Shown here piece by piece: positions 1 through 8,139 of a stretch of DNA of 64,000 nucleotides (positions are counted from its first letter, which is position 1; each line of letters starts with the position of its first letter). Origin of the DNA: Lysobacterales bacterium (GTDB taxonomy: Bacteria; Pseudomonadota; Gammaproteobacteria; Xanthomonadales; Xanthomonadaceae). The stretch spans positions 124,001 through 188,000 of the forward strand of contig JAFLDZ010000001.1 in assembly GCA_017302135.1 (NCBI GenBank), in the 5' to 3' direction. A program made the translations under genes and the position numbers. Below the pieces are notes generated by a model. It worked only from the letters and a program-made list of their open reading frames with translations. It did no database searches and had not been told where the DNA came from.

Positions 1-126
1 GAAATGGTACAAATCGGCGTACTTGTGAGAGTTAGAGATGGCGACAAAGTAGTTGACTACTTGCTATGCGACCCTCAAATCGGTAAGGGCCTCCAGCGGA
101 GAAATTATACCTTGCCGACACGCTGA
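1..126 (+). CDS. 3' end of a gene paralogous to the gene at 425-871 (unknown function)
   Basis: Frame 1 is open from the window edge to a TGA at 124-126. Its translation aligns with the C-terminus of the 148-aa protein encoded at 425-871: both carry an IGV-(L/I)-VR core and a CDPQ-(I/V)-G-(K/N)-G motif near the end. The shared motifs and spacing show this is the truncated tail of a tandem paralogue whose start lies outside the window. The region is A+T-rich compared with the rest. No function is recognised. A different frame is open across 53-268 but has no homology and overlaps this tail, so I regard it as spurious. Confidence 0.6.
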   Translation, partial: EMVQIGVLVRVRDGDKVVDYLLCDPQIGKGLQRRNYTLPTR

Positions 127-424
127 TGCTCTGAAGACTGAACTATTCCGCCAGCGCCAACGGTCAGTGAAGATCGATCACTTTCGCAAACCTAGAGCGA
201 AGAAAGCCCGTATTCATCGGAGTACCGACCCCCCAGATAATTTAGACCCACATTTCTATTATCTCTAACAACCGAAAATTCGATCTAGCGAGAACAGTCA
301 AGCTTTTTTTCTTCACTACAACTATAAAAATACAATTTAATTTACTTAAAGTCTCACAACCTTAGATTCATAAGGCGCGGAAATTTAAAGATTCTTTCCA
401 TTTCAATAGAGAGGGCATAATCAA
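127..424. other. A+T-rich intergenic spacer between the two paralogues
   Basis: About 300 nt, much richer in A+T than the chromosome to the right. A T-run at 304-310 and a TATAAA at 323-328 could be parts of a terminator and a promoter for the downstream paralogue, but I see neither a convincing hairpin nor a -35 box. A purine-rich ribosome binding site (gagaggg) lies just before the ATG at 425. Confidence 0.3.
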
Positions 425-871
425 ATGTTTTTATCTAACATACTTCCTGGCGCGGCCGCTCCATTTCTGCGCGCAGCATCTGTGCTTAACGTTTGGGAAA
501 ACGGGCATGATGGCTATAGCTATGAATTCAGCCGGCAAAGCATGCCGATCAAACCTGGCGAAATCGTTACTATTTCACTCAAAAAGACCACGCTTAATAA
601 TGGATTTAGCGCACAAATAATCAGCTATCTATGCACAGACAAATCGAAAGCGCCTGTTACGGACGTGGCACCTAGGCCGCCTAGCCAGTCAGGGCCTTGG
701 CCGCCAAAGCACCCATATCCTGCTGGAACTAATCAAATAGAATTCACAGTAACGCTGGATGAGCACGAACTTATTTTTATTGGCGTCATAGTTCGTATAA
801 CTGACCCTAAGGGTATTGAGCAACCCTTTGATTTAATCTGCGACCCGCAAGTGGGTAACGGCCCCCCATGA
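425..871 (+). CDS. Hypothetical protein, tandem paralogue, possibly AidA/PixA-like fold
   Basis: A 148-aa protein starting at an ATG preceded by gagaggg. It has no clear signal peptide or membrane segment. The middle is rich in Pro (about residues 85-105), and the C-terminal third is strand-like and ends in a CDPQVGNG motif shared with the upstream partial gene at 1-126. The overall pattern (beta-rich, proline-rich central loop, Asp-Pro near the C-terminus after a D-x-x-G strand) resembles the AidA/PixA inclusion-body family, where a WDP motif sits at this place; that is a weak, speculative comparison. Codon use is A/T-richer than in the neighbours, suggesting acquired DNA. Function unknown. 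Confidence 0.55.
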   Translation: MFLSNILPGAAAPFLRAASVLNVWENGHDGYSYEFSRQSMPIKPGEIVTISLKKTTLNNGFSAQIISYLCTDKSKAPVTDVAPRPPSQSGPWPPKHPYPAGTNQIEFTVTLDEHELIFIGVIVRITDPKGIEQPFDLICDPQVGNGPP

Positions 872-1345
872 CATTGATTCTGTCGAAAGCAGAATCGACC
901 GACTAGCAAAGGGTATGAGGCGGGGAATTGCACTTAACCGTGACGCCTGTGCCACTTGCACCTTCGCTTTTTTGCGTTTCGGATGAATCTGTCTGACTTA
1001 TCACTGGCGCTATGAAATTCGCGAGTTCGTCCCACTTTCAAACAGCGCCGAGCTGAGATCGCTTTCGTGTAGCGAGGCATGGCCTGCAACTTCATCGTCT
1101 CTGCAAAGCATGTACTGGTGTGCACCGGTGCGCTTCAGGAACCTTCTAAGCACCCCCAGCCCAGGTCGCGCGGGGCATTTCTAGCTTCTTTATATATGTC
1201 AATAAAATCAATGAAATACAAACCATAAGCTTTTCGGAAGGTTTCCCGATCCACGTTCTGGCAGGTTTCCAGGCCTCGCAACCAACCCGGTTGCGAGGCC
1301 CACCGCCATCATCCGATGGCCCACCTGCCCTCAAAGGGAAACCAG
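872..1345. other. Non-coding stretch with a strong hairpin
   Basis: No convincing gene in about 470 nt; short open frames here have no RBS and no recognisable protein. Composition shifts from A+T-rich to G+C-rich along it, so it looks like the edge of the acquired segment. It contains the perfect hairpin listed separately at 1272-1300 and an RBS (aaaggg) for the gene at 1346. Confidence 0.4.
1272..1300. promoter_or_regulatory. Perfect 12-bp inverted repeat upstream of the XRE gene
   Basis: GGCCTCGCAACC (1272-1283) pairs perfectly with GGTTGCGAGGCC (1289-1300) around a 5-nt loop. There is no T-run after it, so it is not a typical intrinsic terminator. It lies 45 nt before the start of the XRE-type regulator and could be an operator or a 5'-UTR hairpin. 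Confidence 0.45.
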
Positions 1346-1786
1346 ATGAATGAGATCGCATCTACCGCTGTCATTGCTCTGAACGACGAAGCAGACACCG
1401 TCGAATCACCCACTCTTCCGTCCGGTACGCCGGCCTCCGAGCCGTCGCCGTCGGATCCGTCATCCGCAGCTCCACTCGCGCCGGTTCCAGCCTCGCTCCC
1501 AGCCGCGCCGCCACCTTCGGATCCACCGCCGTCGAATCCGGTCTACCGCGATCCGGACCCGCTCAACAAGGGGCGAGTGGTGCTTGATGCCCTGATGCTT
1601 CGCCGCCTTCGCAAATCCCTGATGTTGAGCCAGCAGGATCTGGCCAACGACTTCTGGCACCGCAACGTCCGCGTATCGCTTCCCACGATCAAGCGTGCGG
1701 AATTGGGGCGTGCAGTGCGTTTCCGTGTGGCGCGCGAATTTGCTCGCTATTTCGGAGTGCCGCTTGGACAGATCGTCCCCACGTGA
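1346..1786 (+). CDS. Proline-rich protein with C-terminal XRE-type helix-turn-helix
   Basis: 146 aa from the ATG at 1346, preferred over the upstream 1316 start because aaaggg lies at the right distance. Residues ~25-70 are an Ala/Pro/Ser-rich low-complexity linker (repeated SDP and PPS units). The C-terminal ~70 residues form a Cro/C1-type HTH: an LRRLRKS helix, LSQQDLA (helix 2), then a recognition region containing SLPTIKRAELG and a last helix ending in FGVPLGQI. The S-x-x-T-x-K-R-x-E pattern is typical of XRE domains that sit at the end of larger regulators. Likely a DNA-binding regulator, perhaps of the lipoprotein gene 135 nt downstream; its target and signal are not known. Confidence 0.65.
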   Translation: MNEIASTAVIALNDEADTVESPTLPSGTPASEPSPSDPSSAAPLAPVPASLPAAPPPSDPPPSNPVYRDPDPLNKGRVVLDALMLRRLRKSLMLSQQDLANDFWHRNVRVSLPTIKRAELGRAVRFRVAREFARYFGVPLGQIVPT

Positions 1787-1921
1787 CCCAATGCACCGTG
1801 GAGCATCCGACAACAGAACCCGAACCGATGCCGACCGCCACCCACATAGCGCCTGCGTGCGGTCGGCATCATCCGGGACACTGGTGTCATGACGTTTATG
1901 TGTGCCATCAGGGACAACACC

Positions 1922-3331
1922 ATGAAAACGAATTCCTTCCTACTCCGATCGCTCGGCACCATGATCTGCCTGGCGGCACTCATGACGGCCGGCTGTGCGC
2001 GGTTGAACTCGATCCATCGCGGCAAATCCGTACCGAGCGACCGAGGCCATATTCTCAGTATCGATGCAAAACAACGCGCGATCATTTCCGTTCCCGCTCA
2101 TCTGGCGAGTGGGCAGACCGAAGCCGCACCGATTATGCGCTTCTGTTCCGAGCCGCCGCCGGATGTCTTCACAGCCATCGCGACGGGGTATGGGATCAAA
2201 GCGCTCTTCGGCAACGAAAAGACTCGTCAGGAGATCGGCGCGGAGATCCAACAGACGATCAGCGAAAACGCCGCCACTATCGGCAAGACGCAGACGGTGA
2301 ACATCCTGCGCGAAATGATGTTCCGCAATTGCGAACGTTTTCTCAGTGGTGCAGCAAGTGCGGACGAATTCATCGTGCAGGCCGCGCGTGACCAGCGCGC
2401 GATTGTGCATGTGCTAGCGGTCGAGCAGCTGACAGGCGCCGCAAGGACCCAGTCGGCCGCACTGACAACACTAGCGAAGACCGCCGCTTCGGGTGTCAGC
2501 GGCGAATCGATTCAGTCACTTGCCAAGGCTCGGGGTGATGTACAGACCACGCAAGCAGCAGCCGACAAGGTGAAGTCTGAAGCGGCTGCATTGCCCCCGC
2601 TCGGCGCTTGTCAAACTGGAAAGGACGCATACAAGGATAGCGGTGCCAGCGACGACGAGATCAAAGCAAAGAACGCCGCCTGTCAGGCGTCTACCAAAGC
2701 CGACGCCGACGCCAAAACTGCCGCCGAGCACTACGCCACGGTCAAGAAAGCAGTCGAAAAGCAGGAAGCACTGTCGACCGAAGCCAGCGGAGATGCCAAA
2801 GCGATCGCCAGCAGTGCTGAAGCGGTCAGCCGACATGTCGCCGATGCCGTCGTCGAGATAGTTCGGATGAACAACAATTTCAGCGAGTTGGAGATGACCT
2901 GCGTCGTTTTCCTGCGGAATCTGAAAAGCCTCGCATCGAGTCCCGACACCTTGGCCATGCTTTCTGACGGAGAAGATAGTTTCAAAAGCACGTGCCTTAA
3001 ACTTCTAAAAGCTGTCGGAGAACGTGACGAAACAAGAATTGACTACGAGCGGCTTATGATCGAGCAGGATACTGTGCTCATCCGAGACGCCATCGATGAA
3101 CAAATTTCAAATGCGCTCCCTGAATCGAAAAATGTCTGGGAATATATATTCAGTGCATCCGGTGTCGACGCCAACGCGTTGTCAAAACTGGAAGCAAAAG
3201 CAGGCATTCGGATCAATAGTGCTGTCAAAAAAAGGATTCTTGCATCGAAAAACTTGAACGAATTCAACACCGCTTTCGCAGGCCTCCTGAAAAAGCATCG
3301 CACTGCACTCAGTGCAGCGGCATCACCGTAA
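1922..3331 (+). CDS. Large Ala-rich helical lipoprotein, unknown function
   Basis: 469 aa from the ATG at 1922. It begins with a lipoprotein signal peptide: positively charged start, hydrophobic stretch and lipobox MTAGC with Cys25. The mature part is mostly predicted helix; residues ~190-300 are Ala/Lys/Glu/Asp-rich and coiled-coil-like, with three cysteines. The first base changes (GTG/ATG options up to 1889) add 11 residues before the signal peptide and are less likely. It is followed at 44 nt by a small gene at 3375. No family is recognised. Probably an outer-membrane-anchored periplasmic protein; the context with an XRE regulator suggests an accessory locus. Confidence 0.65.
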   Translation: MKTNSFLLRSLGTMICLAALMTAGCARLNSIHRGKSVPSDRGHILSIDAKQRAIISVPAHLASGQTEAAPIMRFCSEPPPDVFTAIATGYGIKALFGNEKTRQEIGAEIQQTISENAATIGKTQTVNILREMMFRNCERFLSGAASADEFIVQAARDQRAIVHVLAVEQLTGAARTQSAALTTLAKTAASGVSGESIQSLAKARGDVQTTQAAADKVKSEAAALPPLGACQTGKDAYKDSGASDDEIKAKNAACQASTKADADAKTAAEHYATVKKAVEKQEALSTEASGDAKAIASSAEAVSRHVADAVVEIVRMNNNFSELEMTCVVFLRNLKSLASSPDTLAMLSDGEDSFKSTCLKLLKAVGERDETRIDYERLMIEQDTVLIRDAIDEQISNALPESKNVWEYIFSASGVDANALSKLEAKAGIRINSAVKKRILASKNLNEFNTAFAGLLKKHRTALSAAASP

Positions 3332-3374
3332 TCGCCAAATATTCCATATCCGTCAACCGACAAGGAACATCGCA

Positions 3375-3587
3375 ATGTCGTTCGAAATACATATGGTAGT
3401 CGCCGACAACAGAGTTAACGCGTTGGCCAGAATCGCAGTAATTGCCGCAGGCCGCAGCCACTTGCTGCTGTCTTCTGGATTCCGGTCTCGGGTCACGTTC
3501 GAAGATCTCGACGATGCGCCTTCCGGCTACGACCGCGATAAACAGGAAAGACCGCTCTACTGCGCCGTCGCCCGGGTGGATGCCTGA
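3375..3587 (+). CDS. Small hypothetical protein (70 aa)
   Basis: Starts at an ATG with a good Shine-Dalgarno (aagga) 8 nt upstream and lies 44 nt after the lipoprotein stop, so it may be co-transcribed. The product is mixed alpha/beta in appearance with no signal peptide, no membrane segment and no recognised motif. It could also be a chance frame; the RBS and position are the only support. Confidence 0.4.
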   Translation: MSFEIHMVVADNRVNALARIAVIAAGRSHLLLSSGFRSRVTFEDLDDAPSGYDRDKQERPLYCAVARVDA

Positions 3588-3672
3588 CAGCGCATCGCAA
3601 AGCATGTTACGGCAACGCTGACGTCAGAATGGCCGAACCGTTTCGCTGATTAACTCTAATGCCACTTACTTA

Positions 3673-3782
3673 AAGCACGCCATCCCGGTGAACGCGGGGA
3701 TCCAGCGTCTTCATCAGCATGGAAAGAGATGAAGTCACTGGGTTCCCGCTTCGCGAGAACGACGACATTGGGGGTATGACGT
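3673..3782. repeat. Dispersed intergenic repeat of the 'cgtcattcccgcgaaagcggg' type
   Basis: About 110 nt carrying two short palindromic cores, a left one around 3681-3703 (catcccggtgaacgcggg) and a right one around 3741-3760 (ttcccgcttcgcgagaac), separated by a linker reading 'gcgtcttcatcagcatgg'. Sequences of this kind are widespread between genes in Xanthomonadaceae and other proteobacteria. It lies just before the Rieske gene. The identification is by recollection of the motif, not by a search. Confidence 0.5.
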
Positions 3783-3873
3783 TTGAATAGGTGTTATTCC
3801 TGACTGATCCCGTTTTTTCCCGTGGAATGACCTCGGTGTAGCAACCGCCTCGGGCCTGCGCGATACTCGGCAA

Positions 3874-4959
3874 ATGAGCACGCAGACAATCCCAATCGAC
3901 CTAACCCCCCAACCCCTGACCCACGCCACCGCCCTACCCGCGCGGTTCTACGCCGACCCCACGACGGTAGCGCTGGACCGCAACCTGATCTTCGACCGCA
4001 GCTGGCAGCTGGTCGCGCACCTCTGCCAGCTGCGCAATGCCGGTGATCACGCCATCGCCGATCTCGGCGGGTTGCCGGTGATCGCGGTGCGGGGGGCGGA
4101 TGGGGTGATCCGGGTGATGCACAACGTGTGCCGACATCGAGCGGGGCCGTTGGCGCAGTGCGACGGGTTGGCGGCGAAGTCGCTGCGGTGCCGGTATCAC
4201 GGGTGGACATATTCGCTCGATGGGCAATTGCGCACGGCGACGGAAATGGCCGATGTGGCGGATTTCGATGTGGGCGACATCCGGTTGCCGCAGCTTGCGG
4301 TGCGGGTGTGGCAGGGGCTGGTGTTCGCGGCGGTGGACGAGGCGCTGGCGCCGCCGTTCGAGGCTTTCGTGGCCGGGATCGATGCGCGGATCGGTGCGGA
4401 GCGCGATCTTGCATCGTTCACCCATCATCACCGCGTCGGGTACGACATCGCCTGCAACTGGAAGGTGTACGTCGACAATTATCTGGAGGGCTATCACGTG
4501 CCGCATGTGCATCCGGAACTCAACCGGATGCTCGATTACCGCAGCTACGTGACCGAAACCGCCGAGTGGTATTCGTTCCAGTTCAGCCCGCTCGAAAGTG
4601 GAGAAGGTTTGTACGGCAGCGGCGATGCGCTGTATTACTGGCTGTGGCCGAACACGACCTTGAACATCCTGCCCGGGCGGATGCAGACCAACCGTATCAT
4701 TCCCAAGGGGGCGGATCGCTGCCGGGTGGAGTTTGATTTCTACTACGCGCCCGACGATTCCGACGCCGGCCGCGCTCGGCGCGATGCGGATCTGTCGTTC
4801 AGCGATGTGGTGCAGGACGAGGACATCGGCATCTGCGAGGACGTGCAGCGCGGTTTGTCGTCCGGTTCGTACGAGGCCGGTCGCTTGAATCCGCTGCGCG
4901 AGAATGCGGTGCATCATTTTCATGAGCTGCTGCGTCGCACGTATCGCGAAGCCGAATGA
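3874..4959 (+). CDS. Rieske (2Fe-2S) non-heme iron oxygenase, alpha subunit
   Basis: 361 aa. The N-terminal Rieske domain has Cys86-x-His88 and Cys106-x2-His109, the ligands of the [2Fe-2S] cluster. The C-terminal catalytic domain has the mononuclear iron motif DNYLEGYH with His208 and His213, and an acidic stretch near residue 320 that would supply the carboxylate ligand. Overall it resembles the choline/carnitine/glycine-betaine type monooxygenases (GbcA, CntA, CMO), which oxidise quaternary amines using an NADH-dependent reductase. No reductase gene is nearby, so the electron donor must be elsewhere and the substrate cannot be fixed. It stands alone between a dispersed repeat and a REP pair. 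Confidence 0.8.
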   Translation: MSTQTIPIDLTPQPLTHATALPARFYADPTTVALDRNLIFDRSWQLVAHLCQLRNAGDHAIADLGGLPVIAVRGADGVIRVMHNVCRHRAGPLAQCDGLAAKSLRCRYHGWTYSLDGQLRTATEMADVADFDVGDIRLPQLAVRVWQGLVFAAVDEALAPPFEAFVAGIDARIGAERDLASFTHHHRVGYDIACNWKVYVDNYLEGYHVPHVHPELNRMLDYRSYVTETAEWYSFQFSPLESGEGLYGSGDALYYWLWPNTTLNILPGRMQTNRIIPKGADRCRVEFDFYYAPDDSDAGRARRDADLSFSDVVQDEDIGICEDVQRGLSSGSYEAGRLNPLRENAVHHFHELLRRTYREAE

Positions 4960-4962
4960 TTT

Positions 4963-5054
4963 TGTGGGAGGGGCTTTAGCCCCGATTGAGCACCAAAAAA
5001 GATCGTCGGGGCTGGTTTTCAACAGCCGAACGGCTGGTCAATCCCTCCCACACA
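4963..5054. repeat. REP/REPIN-like inverted pair
   Basis: TGTGGGAGGGGCTTTAGCCC (from 4963) is a REP-type motif with its own small hairpin (ggggcttTAgcccc). An inverted partial copy, AATCCCTCCCACACA, lies at 5040-5054, so two REPs face each other across ~50 nt. This is the organisation of REPIN/BIME elements mobilised by RAYT transposases. It fills the gap between the Rieske gene and the permease gene. Confidence 0.6.
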
Positions 5055-5070
5055 CCACCAGGACCATCGC

Positions 5071-6396
5071 ATGAATGCATCTCCGCGCGTCCTGGGCCTC
5101 TGGTCCGCAATCGCACTGGTCGCCGGCAACATGATCGGCAGCGGTGTGTTTCTGCTGCCCGCTTCGCTCGCGCCCTACGGTGCGATCAGTCTGATCGGCT
5201 GGGGCATCACTCTCGGCGGCGCGCTGCTGCTGGCGATGACATTCTCGCGATTGGCCGCGCGCGGCGCGCAGGCGGGCGGACCGTATGCGTATGCGCGCGA
5301 GGCCTTCGGCGACACGATCGGCTTCATCATCGCGTGGAGTTACTGGATTTCGATCTGGTGCGCCAATGCGGCGATCGCGGTGGCGTTCGCCGGCAGCCTG
5401 GGCAGTCTGTTTCCGGCGGTGGTGGCCTCGCCCGTGCGCGGGGCGGCGGTCGCATTGGCGGCGCTGTGGCTGTGCGCGGCGATCAATCTGATCGGCGTGC
5501 GCGAAGCCGGGCGGCTGCAGATCATCACGACCGTGCTGAAACTGCTGCCGCTGCTGCTGTTCGGCGGGATCGCGATCTGGCTGATCGAACCGCAATATCT
5601 GCAGCCCGCCAACGGCATGCTTTCGAACGGCACGCTTTCGAACAGCATGCTCGCGAGCGACGCACCGCTGTCGATGGCGTCCACCATCCACGCGACCGTC
5701 GCGCTGACGCTATGGGCGTTCCTCGGCTTGGAGGCCGCAACGATTCCCGCCGGCGCGATCCAGGGCGCCGAGCGCACGATTCCGCGCGCCACGCTGATCG
5801 GCACGCTGCTGGCCGGCATCGCGACGATCCTCGCCTGCACGGCGGTGCTCGGTGTGCTCGCACCGGAGATCGCGACAACGTCCACCGCACCGATGGCCGA
5901 TGCCGCGAAAGCGCTGTGGGGGCCGGCGGCTGGCATCGGCATTGCGGTGGTCGCGGCGATCTCCTGCATCGGCGCGCTCAACGGCTGGGTGCTGCTGTCG
6001 GCGCAACTGCCGATGGCCGCCGCGCATGACGGCCTGTTCCCGCAGACGTTCGCCAAACTCGATGCCCAAGGTACGCCGCGCATGGGCATCGTGGTCAGCA
6101 CCCTGCTCGCGAGCCTGCTGGTGGTCGCCAATTACACCGACTCGCTGGTGAAGGTTTTCACGTTCTCGATCCTGCTCTCCACCGCCGCGACGCTGTTGCC
6201 CTACGTGTTCAGCAGCGCGGCGTGGCTGAAGCTCGGCAAGCGCGGTCGTATTGTCGCGGCGTTGGCGCTGCTGTACAGCGTCTATGCGCTGATCGGCACC
6301 GGCACCGATGCGCTGGTCTGGGGCGCGGTGCTGGTGATCGCTGGCTTGCCGCTGCATCTGTGGTGGAAACGTGGAAGTGAAAATCACAGCGGCTGA
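5071..6396 (+). CDS. APC-superfamily amino acid permease/antiporter
   Basis: 441 aa, almost entirely hydrophobic with about 12 predicted transmembrane segments. The N-terminus carries GNMIGSGVFLLPASLAP, the unwound TM1 signature (G-S/A-G-V/I-F) of amino acid-polyamine-cation transporters, followed by GGPYAYAREAFG. The size and TM1 match the basic amino acid/polyamine antiporter group (AdiC, PotE, CadB), but the substrate cannot be read from the sequence and no decarboxylase is adjacent. Between predicted TM segments, residues ~181-197 form an inserted pentapeptide repeat (NGMLS, NGTLS, NSMLA) coded by a 15-nt tandem repeat that looks foreign to the family. Confidence 0.8.
   Translation: MNASPRVLGLWSAIALVAGNMIGSGVFLLPASLAPYGAISLIGWGITLGGALLLAMTFSRLAARGAQAGGPYAYAREAFGDTIGFIIAWSYWISIWCANAAIAVAFAGSLGSLFPAVVASPVRGAAVALAALWLCAAINLIGVREAGRLQIITTVLKLLPLLLFGGIAIWLIEPQYLQPANGMLSNGTLSNSMLASDAPLSMASTIHATVALTLWAFLGLEAATIPAGAIQGAERTIPRATLIGTLLAGIATILACTAVLGVLAPEIATTSTAPMADAAKALWGPAAGIGIAVVAAISCIGALNGWVLLSAQLPMAAAHDGLFPQTFAKLDAQGTPRMGIVVSTLLASLLVVANYTDSLVKVFTFSILLSTAATLLPYVFSSAAWLKLGKRGRIVAALALLYSVYALIGTGTDALVWGAVLVIAGLPLHLWWKRGSENHSG
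5613..5657 (+). repeat. Tandem 15-nt repeat inside the permease gene
   Basis: Three units: CGGCATGCTTTCGAA, CGGCACGCTTTCGAA, CAGCATGCTCGCGAG. They are in frame and encode an Asn-Gly-x-Leu-Ser pentapeptide in a loop. Related units occur in mltG (19161-19235) and in the 2OG oxygenase gene (37923-37967). Confidence 0.7.
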
Positions 6397-6426
6397 GCGA
6401 TTGCCGGCCGATCTTACCCTCACGAT

Positions 6427-6630
6427 TCAGACACCGGTTCTTTTCGCCTCCATGCACGCCTTGAGCGCCTGTTTCATTCGCGTGCGCTGTCTCTTCAGGT
6501 CTGCGATATGCAGCTTGGTGACCGGCCGCTGGCTGGAAGGCAATTCCGGCAATAGATCTGTCAGTTCGCGAATTTCGGTGTCGAGTTGTTCGATGAAGTC
6601 ACGAATAGGTTGGCAGGAATCTTGAGGCAT
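6427..6630 (-). CDS. Small hypothetical protein (67 aa), helical
   Basis: Start chosen at the ATG at 6630 because a strong Shine-Dalgarno (aaggag) sits 7 nt before it. The product is charged and mostly helical; a first helix around residues 8-28 and a Lys/Arg-rich second helix around 40-62 could form a short hairpin or coiled coil. Two Cys, no signal peptide, no recognised family. It faces the permease gene tail to tail. Confidence 0.5.
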   Translation of the reverse strand: MPQDSCQPIRDFIEQLDTEIRELTDLLPELPSSQRPVTKLHIADLKRQRTRMKQALKACMEAKRTGV

Positions 6631-6771
6631 GTCGGATCTCCTTGAACCGTAACCTGTCGAATGTACGGATTCGAACCGCTCCGTACCCTTCCCCCTGCTC
6701 AGGACAACGAAGCCGGGCCGCAAAGCAGGCCAACCGCGGCCGATGAGCCGCGCATCCGAAATGCGCTCGGA

Positions 6772-8016
6772 TCACAGCGCCGGTGGCGCTGCAGCCACTG
6801 GCTCGGACTCCGGCGGCAGACGCGTCCGCGAGACTTCCCACCACCAGAACAGGAAGCCGATCAGCGTGAACGACGCCGCGCCCAGCGCAAGCCACATCGG
6901 ATGATGGCTGAGCATCGGCGAGAACAGACCGGCGACGGCCGACTGCAGGATCAGACTGGTGAACGCCTGCAGCGAGGACGCCGCGCCGCGCTGGCGCGGA
7001 TACATGTCGAGGATGGCGAGGGTGAGGATCGGGAACACCAGCGAGATGCCCATCGAATTGATCACCATCGGCAGCACTGCCCATGGGGCCGATGGCTGGG
7101 GTACCAGCAGGTTGTAGCCGATGTTCAACACCGCCGCGAAGCCGCACAGCGCAAAACCTGTCCCGGCCAGACGCGTGCCGCTGACTCGCCCCGCCGCACG
7201 CCCGGACAGGAACGAACCGAACACCATGCCGGCGATGGTCGGCACGAAGAACCAGCCGAACTGGTCCTGCCGCAGGTGCAGGTGATCCAGCACGAAGGCC
7301 GGTGCCGACGAGATGTACAGGAACAGCGCCGCGAAATTGAAACCGCCGGCTGCGGCGAAACGCTGGAAGCGGCGATTGAGGAAGATGTAACCGTGATTGC
7401 GCAGCAGCTGTCTCGGCGATGGCCGGATGCGTGCTTCAGGTGGATGCGTTTCCGGCAGTGCCAACCAGGTCGCGAGCAGCAGGACGACCGAGAACAGCAC
7501 CAGGAACCAGAAGATCGCCGGCCAGCGTTCCCAGCCGAGGATCCAGCCGCCGATGATCGGCGCCAGCGCGGGGGCGATGCCGAAGATCATCGACACCTGG
7601 CTCATCAGCTTCTGCGCGTATTGGCCCTGGAACACGTCGCGGATCGCGGCGCGACCAACGATCAGGCCGACGCCTGCTGACATGCCCTGCAGCGCGCGGA
7701 AGGCCAGCAGCATCGGCAGGCTGGTCGACAGCGCGCAGCCGATCGAGGCCAGCGTGAAGATCGTCAATCCACCGAGGATCACCCGCTTGCGCCCGATGGC
7801 ATCCGACAGCGGCCCATGCACCAGACTCATCAGCGCATACGCGAACAGATAGGCGCTGATCGTCTGCTGCAGCGCGACCTTGTCGGCCGCGAACTGTTCG
7901 CCGATCTGCGGAAAGGCCGGGAACATGGTGTCGATCGAGAACGGACCGATCATGGCCAGGCCACCCAGGATCAGGGCCAGACGGGCGCGGGACGGCGTGG
8001 CGGACTGGGCAGGCAT
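6772..8016 (-). CDS. Bcr/CflA-family MFS drug efflux transporter
   Basis: 414 aa from the ATG at 8016. Twelve predicted transmembrane helices. Typical Bcr/CflA features: PFSIDTMFPAFP in TM1, and the MFS motif A between TM2 and TM3 (GPLSDAIGRKRVI). Further on, R-ALQGMSAGVG and the antiporter-like GIAPALAPIIGGW of TM5 are seen. Such proteins export bicyclomycin, chloramphenicol, sulfonamides or cysteine by proton antiport in the inner membrane. Reading upstream of 8016 is open but enters the riboswitch leader of the divergent gcvP, so the shorter start is preferred. Confidence 0.85.
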   Translation of the reverse strand: MPAQSATPSRARLALILGGLAMIGPFSIDTMFPAFPQIGEQFAADKVALQQTISAYLFAYALMSLVHGPLSDAIGRKRVILGGLTIFTLASIGCALSTSLPMLLAFRALQGMSAGVGLIVGRAAIRDVFQGQYAQKLMSQVSMIFGIAPALAPIIGGWILGWERWPAIFWFLVLFSVVLLLATWLALPETHPPEARIRPSPRQLLRNHGYIFLNRRFQRFAAAGGFNFAALFLYISSAPAFVLDHLHLRQDQFGWFFVPTIAGMVFGSFLSGRAAGRVSGTRLAGTGFALCGFAAVLNIGYNLLVPQPSAPWAVLPMVINSMGISLVFPILTLAILDMYPRQRGAASSLQAFTSLILQSAVAGLFSPMLSHHPMWLALGAASFTLIGFLFWWWEVSRTRLPPESEPVAAAPPAL

Positions 8017-8128
8017 CGCATCGGCGGCAGGCGGAACAGCTCCGCATGTTACGCGGCCCGGCGATGCGCATGCCGGAACCCAGTGTCCTGTCCGGCGGGT
8101 GTCGTGGCGGAGGCGCGGACGTGCCGGG

Positions 8129-8134
8129 TATACT
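8129..8134 (+). promoter_or_regulatory. Possible -10 box before the glycine riboswitch
   Basis: TATACT lies about 10 nt before the first riboswitch aptamer, where the gcvP leader would begin. No clear -35 hexamer is seen at 16-18 nt upstream. Confidence 0.35.
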
Positions 8135-8139
8135 CCGCC

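Noticed and set aside
53..268. 71-aa open frame at the left edge
   Set aside because: Overlaps the paralogue tail in another frame, has no RBS, and its translation has no resemblance to anything recognised.
934..1125. 63-aa minus-strand frame in the non-coding stretch
   Set aside because: Basic, low-information peptide with no RBS or context.
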